A stretch of DNA of 64,000 nucleotides from JBBDMC01 sp963775235 (GTDB taxonomy: Bacteria; Pseudomonadota; Alphaproteobacteria; Rhizobiales; Kaistiaceae): contig CAVZHY010000006.1 of NCBI GenBank assembly GCA_963775235.1, positions 310,001-374,000 on the forward strand. The letters run 5' to 3'. Position 1 is the first letter of the stretch. The number at the start of each line of letters is the position of its first letter. The notes beneath the pieces were generated by a model. The model did not search any database. It was not told the DNA's origin and saw only the letters and a program-made list of their open reading frames with translations. The position numbers and the translations under genes are program-made. Shown here piece after piece: positions 46,293 to 54,802 of this stretch.

Positions 46293-48030
46293 ATGACCAA
46301 GAAACATCACGACGGCCACTTCCACCCCGGGCCCCACTACCGGTGGATCGCGCTCAGCAACACGACGCTCGGCATGCTGGCGGCCACGCTCAACGCCTCG
46401 ATCCTGCTGATCAGCCTGCCGGCGATCTTTCGCGGCATCACCTCGACCCGCTGGAGCCGGAGAACATCAACTACCTGCTGTGGATGATCATGGGCTACAT
46501 GGTCGCCACCTCGGTGCTGGTGGTCGCGTTCGGTCGCCTCGGCGACATCTTCGGCCGCGCCCGCATCTACAACATCGGCTTTCGTCATCTTCACCCTGGC
46601 CGCGGTCGGCGCTGAGCTTCATACCCGGGCAGCGGCGGCGATCGCGGCGCGTCTATATGATTGTCGTGCGCATCATTCAGGGCGTCGGCGGCGCCTGCTC
46701 ATGGCGAATGCCACGGCGATCCTGGTCGACGCCTTCCCGCCGCATCAGCGCGGGCTTGCGCTCGGCATCAACACCATCGCGGCGCATCGGCGGAGCAGTT
46801 CATCGGCCTGCTCCTCGGCGGCCTGCTGGCCGACTGGGACTGGCGGCTGGTGTTCTGGGTCAACGTGCCGGTGGCGTCTGATCGGCACGGTGTGGGGCTT
46901 CTTGAAGCTGAGGGACATCCGCCGGCCGCAGCGCGGCGCCTCGACTGGGCCGGCAACGATCTCCTTCGCCGTCGGGCTCGTGCTGATCCTCATCGGCCAT
47001 CACCGACGGCATCCAGCCCTACGGCAGCCAGGTCATGGGCTGGGGCAGCCCGAAGGTGCTCGACGCTGATCGGGCTCGGCGTCGCCTGTCTCGTCGGCTT
47101 CGTCGTCATCGAGCGGCGTGTGGCGCGGCCGATGTTCGACCTCAGGCTGTTCCGCATCCGGCCGTTCCGCTACGGCAACATCGCCAGCTTCCTCGGCTCC
47201 ATCGGCCGCGGCGGGCTGCAGTTCATGCTGATCATCTGGCTGCAGGGAATCTGGCTGCCGCTGCACGGCTACAGCTTCGAATCGACGCCGCTGTGGTCGG
47301 GCATCTTCATGCTGCCGCTCACCGTGGGCTTCCTGGTCGCCGGTCCGCTTGTCGGGCTGGCTGTCGGACCGCTACGGCGCGCGGCCGTTCGCCGCCGGCG
47401 GCATGCTGATCGGCGCGGCAAGCTTCGTGGCGCTGATGCTGCTGCCGGCCGACTTTCGACTACTGGCTGTTCGCGTTTCTGATTTTCGTCAATGGGGCCG
47501 GCACCGGGCTTTTTGCCTCGCCGAACGGCATCCAGATCATGAACGCGGTGCCCGCCAACGAACGCGGGCAGGCATCCGGCGCCCGCGCCACGACCATGAA
47601 CGCCGGCCAGCTTCTCTCGATCGGTATCTTCTTCAGTCTGATGATTGTCGGGCTCGCCGCGACGCTGCCAAACGAGATGTACGAACAGCTGATCGCCCAG
47701 CACGTGCCGGCGGCGGTGGCGCACCAGGTGGCGCAGGAGCCGCCGGTGGCGAGTTTGTTCGCGGCCTTCCTCGGCTATAACCCGATGGGCCGGCTGATCC
47801 CGCCGGACGTGCTGCAGGCGCTGCCCGCCGGCAACTCCGCCACGATCACCGGTGGCGCCTTCTTCCCCGGCCTGATCTCCGGGCCGTTCATGCACGGCCT
47901 GGCGTTCGCCTTCGGTTTCGCGATGGTGCTCTACCTGTTGGCGGCGCTCGCCTCGTGGCTTGGTGGGGCGAAGTACGTCCACCAGGAAGGCGCGCAGGAA
48001 AGCGAACTTGGCCACGCGCCGGCCGAATAG
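46293..48030 (+). CDS. DHA2-type MFS multidrug exporter (many frame breaks)
   Basis: A 14-helix drug:proton antiporter of the EmrB/QacA type can be read by switching frames. The pieces are MTKKHHDGHFHPGPHYRWIA, ENINYLLWMIMGYMVATSVL, LVVAFGRLGDIFGRARIYN (motif A region), MANATAILVDAFPPHQRG, DWRLVFWVNVPV, RRVARPMFDLRLFRIRPF and, in one clean run from about 47460 to the end, ASPNGIQIMNAVPANERGQA. At least thirteen single-base changes are needed between 46440 and 47460. Corrected, no internal stop or missing motif remains, so errors are more likely than decay. Substrate unknown. Confidence 0.75.
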
Positions 48031-48053
48031 GGCCGGCGGGGGGCAGGGCGGCG

Positions 48054-48765
48054 TCAGTACCGCCGGATGAGGCCGACGAGGCGTCCCTGGATGCGCACGC
48101 GGTCCGGCCCGAAGATGCGGGTCTCGTAGGCCGGGTTGGCGGCCTCCAGCGCGATCGAGGCGCCCTTGCGGCGAAGCCGCTTCAGCGTCGCCTCCTCCTC
48201 GTCGATCAGCGCGCACGACAATATCGCCGGTGTCGGCGGTGTCGGTGCGGCGCATGAGCACCGTGTCGCCCTCCAGGATGCCGGCGTCGATCATCGAGTC
48301 GCCGCGCACTTCCAGCGCGAAATGTTCGCCCGTGGACAGGATGTCGGCGGGACGCCGATGGTGTGGGTGTGGGTCTGGATCGCCTCGATCGGCGTGCCGG
48401 CGGCGATGCGGCCCATGACCGGCACCATGACCGGCTCGTTGCTGTTCGCGCCGTCGCCGACGGGAGCGCGGACGCGGCCGAGGTTGCCCTCGATGACGCT
48501 CGGCGAGAAGCCGCGCGGCGCGCGGCGGCGCGGCGAGGCTCGGCTGGATCGAATCCGGCAGCCGAATCACCTCGATCGCGCGGGCCCGGTTGGGCAGGCG
48601 CTTGATGAAGCCGCGCTCCTCCAGAGCCTTGATCAGACGGTGGATTCCCGACTTGGAGCGCAGGTCCAGCGCGTCCTTCATCTCGTCGAAGGACGGCGGC
48701 ACGCCGGTCTCCTTCAGCCGCTCGTGCACGAACATGAGGAGTTCGTATTGCTTGCGCGTCAGCAT
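48054..48765 (-). CDS. lexA: LexA repressor (frame breaks)
   Basis: SOS master repressor. The N-terminal winged helix is intact (MLTRKQYELLMFVHERLKET, SKSGIHRLIKALEERGFIK). The cleavage region GRIAAGTP and the Ser in VRGDSMIDAGIL are visible. The partner Lys is in ATLKRLRRKG and the protein ends LVGLIRRY. At least three single-base breaks, near 48525, 48345 and 48220, interrupt the frame; corrected length is about 237 residues. Two SOS boxes lie upstream (48800-48840), consistent with autoregulation. Confidence 0.9.
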
Positions 48766-48799
48766 GGCGAAGACCCTGTCCCGGGAGAATCAAGATGTG

Positions 48800-48814
48800 G
48801 TACAAAACACGAAC
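48800..48814. promoter_or_regulatory. Second, one-mismatch SOS box
   Basis: GTAC-N7-GAAC at 48800-48814 differs by one base from the alphaproteobacterial LexA site GAAC-N7-GAAC. It lies 12 bases from the perfect box and 35 bases upstream of the lexA start. Confidence 0.5.
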
Positions 48815-48825
48815 AAGACTACATC

Positions 48826-48840
48826 GTTCTATATGTGTTC
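48826..48840. promoter_or_regulatory. LexA operator (SOS box)
   Basis: GTTCTATATGTGTTC is an exact match to GTTC-N7-GTTC, the direct-repeat LexA site of Alphaproteobacteria. It lies 61 bases upstream of lexA, inside the spacer between moeA and lexA. This indicates a separate LexA-controlled lexA promoter rather than simple read-through from the moeA side. Confidence 0.8.
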
Positions 48841-48904
48841 CGCAAGGCTGCTCTAATGAACTTGCAGCAGCGCGCTCTGGAGAAAACGGTGAATCGGCGG
48901 CCGC

Positions 48905-50149
48905 CTACGGCAGCCGGATGATGCGGCACGGGGGCGCCGGCGGCGGCCGCGGGGGCGTGCGGCGGGCGGATGACCAGGCAGTCGGCGGCGGCGAGCGTCG
49001 ACAGCATGGAGGAATCCTGCACGCGGCAGGGGGGTACGCAGCGGCAGGCCGTCGCGCGTGAGGCGCAGGGTGGCGCGGACGTAGTCCTGGCGCCCGTCGT
49101 TGGCGGCGATGCCAGCGCCGAGCGTCGCCGGCTCGCTCGGGTCGATCTGCCTCGCGGCCGAGGAGGGCGTCGAGCAGCGGGCGCAGGAACAGGATCGAGC
49201 AGACGATGCTCGACACCGGGTTGCCGGGGAGCCCGAGGACCCGGAGCGGATCGTCGCCGTTGTCGCGCCGATCCGGCCGAACATCAGCGGCTTGCCCGGG
49301 CGCATGGCGATCCGCCAGAAGTCGAGCTTCATGCCGCTGGCCGGCGAGGGCCTCCTGCACCAGATCATGATCGCCGACCGAGGCGCCGCCGATGGTGACG
49401 AGCACGTCGGCGGGGAGCGCTACCGCCGCGTCGATGGCGCTGGCGATGGCCGCGGTGTCGTCGATGGCGATGCCGAGATCGCTCGCCGCGCCGCCCGTGG
49501 CGTTGACGAAGGCGGCGATGCCGACCGCATTGGACGAGACGATCTGGTCCGGGCCGGGGAGGGTGCCGGGAGGAACCAGTTCGTCGCCGGTCGAAAGGAT
49601 CGCGACGCGCGGGCGGCGGCGGACAGGCACCGTGCCGTAACCCATGGCGGCGGCGAGGCCGAGCTCCCGCATGCCGAGCAGGCGGCCGGCGGCGAGCAGG
49701 GCGGCGCGCTCGCGGAAATCCAGGCCGGCAGGGCGGACGTGTGCGCCGACGGCGACGGTTTCTCTGGCGACGACGGTCGCCGGATCGGGGGTCTCCGCGT
49801 TCTCCTGGATAAGGATGGCGTCGGCGCCGGCCGGCACCGGCGCTCCGGTGGAAATCCGCACGGTCTCGCCGGGGTGAAGCGTGCCGGCGAAGCCGTGGCC
49901 GGCGGCGGAGGTTCCGATGAGCTTGAGGCGGGCCGGCACCGCGGCGAGATCGGCGGCGCGCACGGCGTAGCCATCCATGGCGGAAGCGGCAAACGGCGGC
50001 TGGGTGCGGCGGGCGGCGAGGGGGTCGGCGAGGACGCGGCCGGCGGCGTCGGCAAGGCGGACGGTTTCAGCGGCGAGCGGGCCGACGCCTTCGACGATGC
50101 GGGCGACGGCGTCGGCGACGGGCAGGAGGGGGGTCAGGGGCGGGTCCAT
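48905..50149 (-). CDS. moeA: Molybdopterin molybdenumtransferase MoeA (frame breaks)
   Basis: Inserts molybdenum into adenylylated molybdopterin. The N-terminal two-thirds is intact: MDPPLTPLLPVADAVARIVE, RTQPPFAASAMDGYAV, VRISTGAPVPAGADAILIQ and VAILSTGDELVPPG (MoCF-biosynthesis domain), then VTIGGASVGDHDLVQEAL. From about 49342 downward five single-base breaks (near 49342, 49264, 49155, 49025 and 48925) split GMKLDFWRIAMRPGKPLMFG, VLGLPGNPVSSIVCSILFLR, LGAGIAANDGRQDYVRATL and the end VPIIRLP. The start at 50149 is preferred over an upstream in-frame ATG at 50194. Confidence 0.88.
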   Translation of the reverse strand: MDPPLTPLLPVADAVARIVEGVGPLAAETVRLADAAGRVLADPLAARRTQPPFAASAMDGYAVRAADLAAVPARLKLIGTSAAGHGFAGTLHPGETVRISTGAPVPAGADAILIQENAETPDPATVVARETVAVGAHVRPAGLDFRERAALLAAGRLLGMRELGLAAAMGYGTVPVRRRPRVAILSTGDELVPPGTLPGPDQIVSSNAVGIAAFVNATGGAASDLGIAIDDTAAIASAIDAAVALPADVLVTIGGASVGDHDLVQEALAGQRHEARLLADRHAPGQAADVRPDRRDNGDDPLRVLGLPGNPVSSIVCSILFLRPLLDALLGREADRPERAGDARRWHRRQRRAPGLRPRHPAPHARRPAAAYPPAACRIPPCCRRSPPPTAWSSARRTPPRPPPAPPCRIIRLP

Positions 50150-50230
50150 GGCACACACGTGCCGGCCTTCGCGGCGCCGGTCAAGGACCTCCATAGGCCG
50201 GCGCCAGCGTGTTCTTGCGTGCGGCGACGC

Positions 50231-50287
50231 AACCCCTCTCCAAAACGCGCTTTCGCGCGCTTTGACCCTCCCGCAAGGGGAGGGTTG
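50231..50287. repeat. Short inverted-repeat element, copy A
   Basis: Located between moaC and moeA. It begins AACCCCTCTCCAAAAC and ends in the 23-bp core GACCCTCCCGCAAGGGGAGG plus GTT, with a self-complementary centre (GCGCGCTTTCGCGCGC type). The same core occurs twice more between trpD and trpG. Confidence 0.6.
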
Positions 50288-50312
50288 GCGGCGTAGTGTT
50301 CGCAGGTAAGGG

Positions 50313-50798
50313 CTACCGCTTCCGCTTCCAGGTGCCGGAGCGGCCGCCGCGTTTTTCGACGAGGCGGATGGCGGTGATCTCCATGCCGCGGTCGACCGCC
50401 TTGGCCATGTCGTAGATGGTGAGGCAGGCGACGGCGACAGCGGTCAGCGCTTCCATCTCGACGCCGGTGCGTTCGGCAACCGCCGTGGTGGCGCTGACGC
50501 GGAGGCCCGGCAGGGATTCATCCGGGACGATGTCGACCGTCACCTTGGTGAGGCCGATCGGGTGGCAGAGCGGGATCAGTTCATGGGTGCGTTTTGCCGC
50601 CATGATGCCGGCGATGCGCGCGGTGCCGATCACGTCGCCCTTCTTCGCGTCGCCGGCGATCACCATTGCCAGCGTGCTCGCCGCCATGACCACGGTGCCT
50701 TCGGCGACGGCGGTACGTGTCGTGACCGGCTTGGCGCCCACATCGACCATGTTGGCGGCGCCGGCCTTGTCGAGGTGGCTCAAGCGTTTGGCGGCCAT
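50313..50798 (-). CDS. moaC: Cyclic pyranopterin monophosphate synthase accessory protein MoaC
   Basis: Completes formation of cyclic pyranopterin phosphate in molybdenum cofactor synthesis (161 residues). The motif THELIPLCHPIGLTKV and the AERTGVEMEALTAVAVACL stretch with conserved Glu and Met are complete; GDVIGTARIAGIMAAKRT precedes them. The start at 50798 gives MAAKRLSHLDKAGAANMVDV; upstream frame continues into the trpC stop region. It ends in a basic tail. Confidence 0.95.
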   Translation of the reverse strand: MAAKRLSHLDKAGAANMVDVGAKPVTTRTAVAEGTVVMAASTLAMVIAGDAKKGDVIGTARIAGIMAAKRTHELIPLCHPIGLTKVTVDIVPDESLPGLRVSATTAVAERTGVEMEALTAVAVACLTIYDMAKAVDRGMEITAIRLVEKRGGRSGTWKRKR

Positions 50799-50802
50799 GG
50801 GC

Positions 50803-51609
50803 CTAGGCTGCGGGGACCGTGATGCCGATGAGCCGCCGTGTCGCGGCGGCAACGTCGGCCTCGCGCATCAGCGCCTCGCCCACGAGGTAGGCATTGACGC
50901 CGGCGCAGGCGAGGCGGGCGATGTCGGCCGGGGTGAAGATGCCGCTCTCCCCGACGATGACGCGGTCCTTCGGCACCATCGGTGCCAGCCTGTCGGCGAC
51001 CGCGAGCGAGGTCTCGAAGGTATGGAGGTCGCGATTGTTGATGCCGATGAGGCGGGGGCGAAGCTTCAGCGCCCGCTCCAGTTCCACCTCGTTGTGGACC
51101 TCTACCAGCACGTCCATGCCGAGGTCGAGGGCGGTGCTTTCGATGGCACTCGCGGCAGCGTCATCGAGGGCGGCCATGATGATGAGGATGGCGTCGGCGC
51201 CGAGCGCGCGGGACTTGAAGACCTGGTACGGCTCGAACATGAAGTCCTTGCGGAGCACCGGCAGGTCGGCGGCGACGCGGGCATCCTTGAGGTACTTCGC
51301 CGAGCCCTGGAAGAACGGGCGGTCGGTCAGCACCGACAGGCAGGTGGCGCCACCGCTCTGGTAGGCACGCGCCAGCGTAGCCGGTTCGAAGTCGGCGCGG
51401 ATGAGTTCCTTCGACGGGCTCGCCTTTTTGATCTCGGCGATGAGGGCGGGGCGGCCTTCGGCGATGGTGCGCTCCAGCGTGGCGAGGAAGCCACGGGTCG
51501 CCGGCATGGAGCGGGCGCGGCGCTCCATTTCCTCCGGTGGCACGCGCGCTTTCGCCGCGGCGATCTCGTCGCGCTTGGAGGCTTCGATGGTCTTCAGGAT
51601 GTCGGTCAT
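50803..51609 (-). CDS. trpC: Indole-3-glycerol phosphate synthase
   Basis: TIM-barrel enzyme (268 residues) of tryptophan synthesis. Catalytic residues appear in LIAEIKKASPSKELIRADF (Glu and Lys), VLRKDFMFEPYQVF, IGINNRDLHTFETSL and VGESGIFTPADIARL. It is monofunctional, with no fused TrpF. Its ATG at 51609 lies 3 bases after the corrected trpD stop, and moaC begins 4 bases beyond its stop, so the trpDC-moaC block is one transcript. Confidence 0.95.
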   Translation of the reverse strand: MTDILKTIEASKRDEIAAAKARVPPEEMERRARSMPATRGFLATLERTIAEGRPALIAEIKKASPSKELIRADFEPATLARAYQSGGATCLSVLTDRPFFQGSAKYLKDARVAADLPVLRKDFMFEPYQVFKSRALGADAILIIMAALDDAAASAIESTALDLGMDVLVEVHNEVELERALKLRPRLIGINNRDLHTFETSLAVADRLAPMVPKDRVIVGESGIFTPADIARLACAGVNAYLVGEALMREADVAAATRRLIGITVPAA

Positions 51610-51612
51610 AGC

Positions 51613-52625
51613 CTACGCGTTCGACACCTTGACGAGGCGCTCGACGCGGTCGCGGCCTTGCCCTCGTCGATGGCGGCGGCGGCAAGCGCGGCGCCTTCGG
51701 CGAGGTCGTCGGCGAGGCCGGCCACCACCAGCGCGGCGCCAGCATTGAGTAGCACAGTGTTGCGGTATGCGCCGCTGGCGCCGGTCAGCACCTCACGCAA
51801 TGCCGCGGCGTTGTGGGCGGCGTCGCCCCCCTTGATTGCGGCCACCGGAGCGGGCTCCAGTCCGGCGTCCTCCGGCGTGACGGTGGCGACGGTGACCTTG
51901 CCGTCCTTCAGGATAGCCACCTTGCTGACCCCGGCCGGCGACAACTCGTCCAGACCGCCTTCGCCGTGGACGACCCAGGCCGACTCCGCCCCGAGGCTCG
52001 CCAGCACCTCGGCCAGCGGCTCGACCCAATCGGGCGAATAGACGCCGAGCAGGTAGCGGCGGACGCTCGCCGGGTTGGACAACGGGCCGATCAGGTTGAA
52101 GACGGTACGGAAGCCGAGCTCCGCGCGGGCGGGGCCGACGTGCTTCATCGCCGAATGGTGCATCGGCGCGAACATGAAGCCGATGCCCGCCTCGCTGATG
52201 CAGCGGGAGATGGCTTCCGGGGCGAGGTCAATCTTGACGCCGAGCGCGGCCAGCGTGTCGGCAGCGCCGGACTTGGAGGACAGCGCGCGATTGCCATGCT
52301 TGGCGACCGGCACCCCGGCACCGGCGACCACGAAGGCGGCGGTGGTGGAAATGTTGTAGCTACCCGAGGCGTCGCCGCCAGTGCCGACAACGTCGATCGC
52401 ATCGGGTGGCGCTTCGACGCGGGCCATCTTGTCGCGCATGGTGGCGACGGCGCCGGCGATCTCGTCAATGGTCTCGCCGCGCAGCCTGAGGCCGGTCAGG
52501 AACGCGCCGATCTGCACCGGGCTCGCCTCGCCCGACATGATCACGTCGAAGGCCTGGCGGGCTTCCTCCTGCGTCAGGTGCTCGCCGCCCGCGACCTTGG
52601 CGATGATCCCCTTCAGGTCAGGCAT
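51613..52625 (-). CDS. trpD: Anthranilate phosphoribosyltransferase (frame break at 3' end)
   Basis: Transfers phosphoribose to anthranilate (about 337 residues corrected). The PRPP loop is DVVGTGGDASGSYNISTTAA, followed by KHGNRALSSKSGAADTLAAL and FMFAPMHHSAMKHVGPARAE. Near 51644 one base seems to be missing. Corrected, the end reads ATALERLVKVSNA with a stop at 51613-51615; as sequenced the last 13 residues are replaced and the frame runs into trpC. The start at 52625 (MPDLKGIIAKVAGGEHL) is the family start. Confidence 0.93.
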
Positions 52626-52664
52626 TGGATACCCTGCGTCCTGTTGCGGCGATCGCACCGCCGG

Positions 52665-52813
52665 AACCCTCCCCTTGCGGGAGGGTCAAAACCGCGAAGC
52701 GGTTTTGGGGAGGGGTTGAGGCCGGCGCGCGAGATGAACCCCTCCCCGAAACCAGCTTCCCCCGGCTAAAGCCGTGGTCGCGTGGTTTCGACCCTCCCGC
52801 AAGGGGAGGGTTG
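52665..52813. repeat. Paired inverted elements, copies B and C
   Basis: Between trpD and trpG two copies of the element seen at 50.2 kb face each other. The 23-bp core at 52665-52687 is exactly complementary to 52790-52812, and GGGGAGGGGTT near 52707-52717 pairs with AACCCCTCCCC at 52737-52747. Each copy has its own small hairpin (for example AAACCGC-GAA-GCGGTTT). Together they could form a long hairpin in the trpGD transcript. Confidence 0.7.
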
Positions 52814-52864
52814 GGTGTCCTATTCTGAGCGCTCGGGTGAATCATGGGCTGCGTCCTGTCGCCC

Positions 52865-53477
52865 TCAAGCGACCGGTTCGGCGACGCGGTGGTCGGCGTT
52901 CCACGCCGCGGCGATATCGAGGAAATTCTTCAGGATCAGGTGGCCATACTCGGAGGCGATCGACTCCGGGTGGAACTGGACGCCGTGCACCGGGTGGCTT
53001 TCGTGCATCACGCCCATGATCACGTCGTCGTCGGCCGACGCGGTCACCTGGAGGACGTCCGGGAGGCTCGAAGGCAGGATCGTCAGCGAGTGGTAGCGCG
53101 TCGCCTGAAAGTCCCCGTTGATGCCGCGGAAGACGCCGCGGCCGGAATGTCGGATTGCGCTGAGCTTGCCGTGCATGAGGTCTCGGCGCACGGACAATCT
53201 CGCCGCCGTAAGCCCGACCGATCGCCTGGTGACCGAGGCAGACGCCAAGGACGGGGATATCGGCGCCGGCCCGCCTGATCAGGTCGATGCAGATACCGGC
53301 TTCGTTGGGCGTGCAGGGGCCGGGCGAGAGCACGATGGCGTCGGGCTCCATCGACACCGCCTCTTCGACGGTCAGCTTGTCATTCCGGCGCACGTCGAGC
53401 GACGCCCCAAGCTCGCCCAGGAAATGGACGAGGTTGTAGGTGAAGCTGTCGTAGTTATCGATAACGAGGACTTGCAC
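52865..53477 (-). CDS. trpG: Anthranilate synthase component II (frame break)
   Basis: Class I glutamine amidotransferase subunit supplying ammonia to TrpE. The N-terminal half MQVLVIDNYDSFTYNLVHFL and the nucleophile motif PVLGVCLGHQAIG are in one frame. After a one-base break near 53180 the rest follows in another: LMHGKLSAIRHSGRGVFRGI and GVQFHPESIASEYGHLILKN with the catalytic His/Glu, ending at 52865. Corrected length is about 204 residues. It is normally next to trpE; here the two are 5 kb apart, with the accessory cassette between them. Confidence 0.93.
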
Positions 53478-53563
53478 GGCTCAATCCGGGCCCCTGTCGA
53501 ACCCGTTTCTCTCTCATTTTGTGAGGCCTGGCGCAACTGATCGCAGCCGGCGCGGGACGCCGA

Positions 53564-54595
53564 CTATGCCAGGTTTGCCGGTATCCGCGTGAGGTCCAGC
53601 CTGGCAAGTCCCTGCTCCGCGTCGGCAAAGCGCGTCTGTCGCAGGTAGGCCACCAAGGCCCGATAGTCGGTGGACCGGGGCAGAAAGGGCCATTGCATCG
53701 CGAGGATGGATCGCTGCAAATCTCTGGCAAGGCCCGGTTTGCCGGCCTGCGTAGCCTGCAGGGCTTTCGCGGCCTCCTCGGCATGTCGTGCGAGAAACGA
53801 TCGCCAGGGACTTTTGGCGAAAAACCCGACCATCTCGGTGTGGACGGGATGGCCGTAACTGAACGCCGCCCCGTGCCACGGTTTGTATTTGCCCAAAAAA
53901 TGGGTGACGACCGGCTTGCAGACTTCGCCCACGAACGTATTGCGGACCTGGGTGGTCATGTTGAAGGACGGCGACAACTCAAGCCATTCACCGGCGAGGA
54001 CCCGGTTTATGGCCGCCTGATCGTGGATACGCCGGCCCATCGAAGTCCGGAGGAATTTGTGCTCCAATCCCGCCGCGACATACTGCTTCGGGTCGATCAG
54101 CATGACGCCAGCATTCATATACTTCCGGCCAGAAGTGACTCCGGCTTTGGCGAGGTCCTCCAGCGCGTAGCCCGTCTCTGCGTAAGCGGTCTCCAGATCG
54201 CGGGCGGCGGCAATCGTGCGGCCCTTCATATCCAGATCGAACAGCCGAAAAAAGACCGGGTCGTCGACATAGGTGTCTGCGTCGAGGTAGATGACACGCT
54301 TGGCGTCCTCGCCCGCCAGTCCCGGCAGGAAGAAACGGAACAGCGAGGCGCCGCTGATCCGCTTGTTGAACGCGGGCATCTGGACGGACCGACCGGCGCG
54401 GCCGAACTCGATCACCATCAATTCGCACCAGGGTGCGAACGCCTGCGCCATAGCGACTTCAGCGGCGGAGTCGCAAAACACGATGATGCGGGTGTCCGCC
54501 CGCGTATTGAGTCGCGACACCCTGTGGGCGGCAAAGATGGCGGCGGGCAATTGCCTGGAATCGCTGGCAAAGACGATCACATTGGGCTTGAGCAC
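53564..54595 (-). CDS. GT8-family glycosyltransferase
   Basis: A 343-residue protein with GT-A fold features of family 8 (retaining; members include LPS galactosyl- and glucosyltransferases). It opens LKPNVIVFASDSRQLPAAIF. The metal-binding DxD is in VIYLDADTYVDDP (Asp 105 and 107), followed by KYMNAGVMLID (NAG about 161-163), HDQAAINRVL and the metal-ligand His in VVTHFLGKYKPW (about 231-240). No signal or membrane helix is seen. GTG 54595 is chosen because AAGGGGG precedes it; the frame is open further upstream. It is divergent from the ligase gene and 86 bases ahead of trpG, so it could drive or share the trpG transcript. The acceptor is unknown. Confidence 0.8.
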   Translation of the reverse strand: MLKPNVIVFASDSRQLPAAIFAAHRVSRLNTRADTRIIVFCDSAAEVAMAQAFAPWCELMVIEFGRAGRSVQMPAFNKRISGASLFRFFLPGLAGEDAKRVIYLDADTYVDDPVFFRLFDLDMKGRTIAAARDLETAYAETGYALEDLAKAGVTSGRKYMNAGVMLIDPKQYVAAGLEHKFLRTSMGRRIHDQAAINRVLAGEWLELSPSFNMTTQVRNTFVGEVCKPVVTHFLGKYKPWHGAAFSYGHPVHTEMVGFFAKSPWRSFLARHAEEAAKALQATQAGKPGLARDLQRSILAMQWPFLPRSTDYRALVAYLRQTRFADAEQGLARLDLTRIPANLA

Positions 54596-54802
54596 GGCGG
54601 CGCACCCCCTTCGATTGCCAGTTGCCGGCGGACAGCTTAGAGCAGATTTTTTGAAGCGCGGCGGCAAAATGGCGTCAGCGGGAAAACGATCCATCGCAAT
54701 TCGGACGACGTATCGTATGCAGCTTGCAGCGCCGCGACACGGGCCGTACCTTCCGGTGCCTGTGGACATGCGCCGCCCGGCGCGCGCGGAACCGGAAGCC
54801 CC

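Noticed and set aside
46293..47460. Programmed frameshifting in the MFS gene
   Set aside because: More than a dozen shifts of both signs, without slippery-site and pseudoknot structure, cannot be programmed. Sequence error is far simpler.
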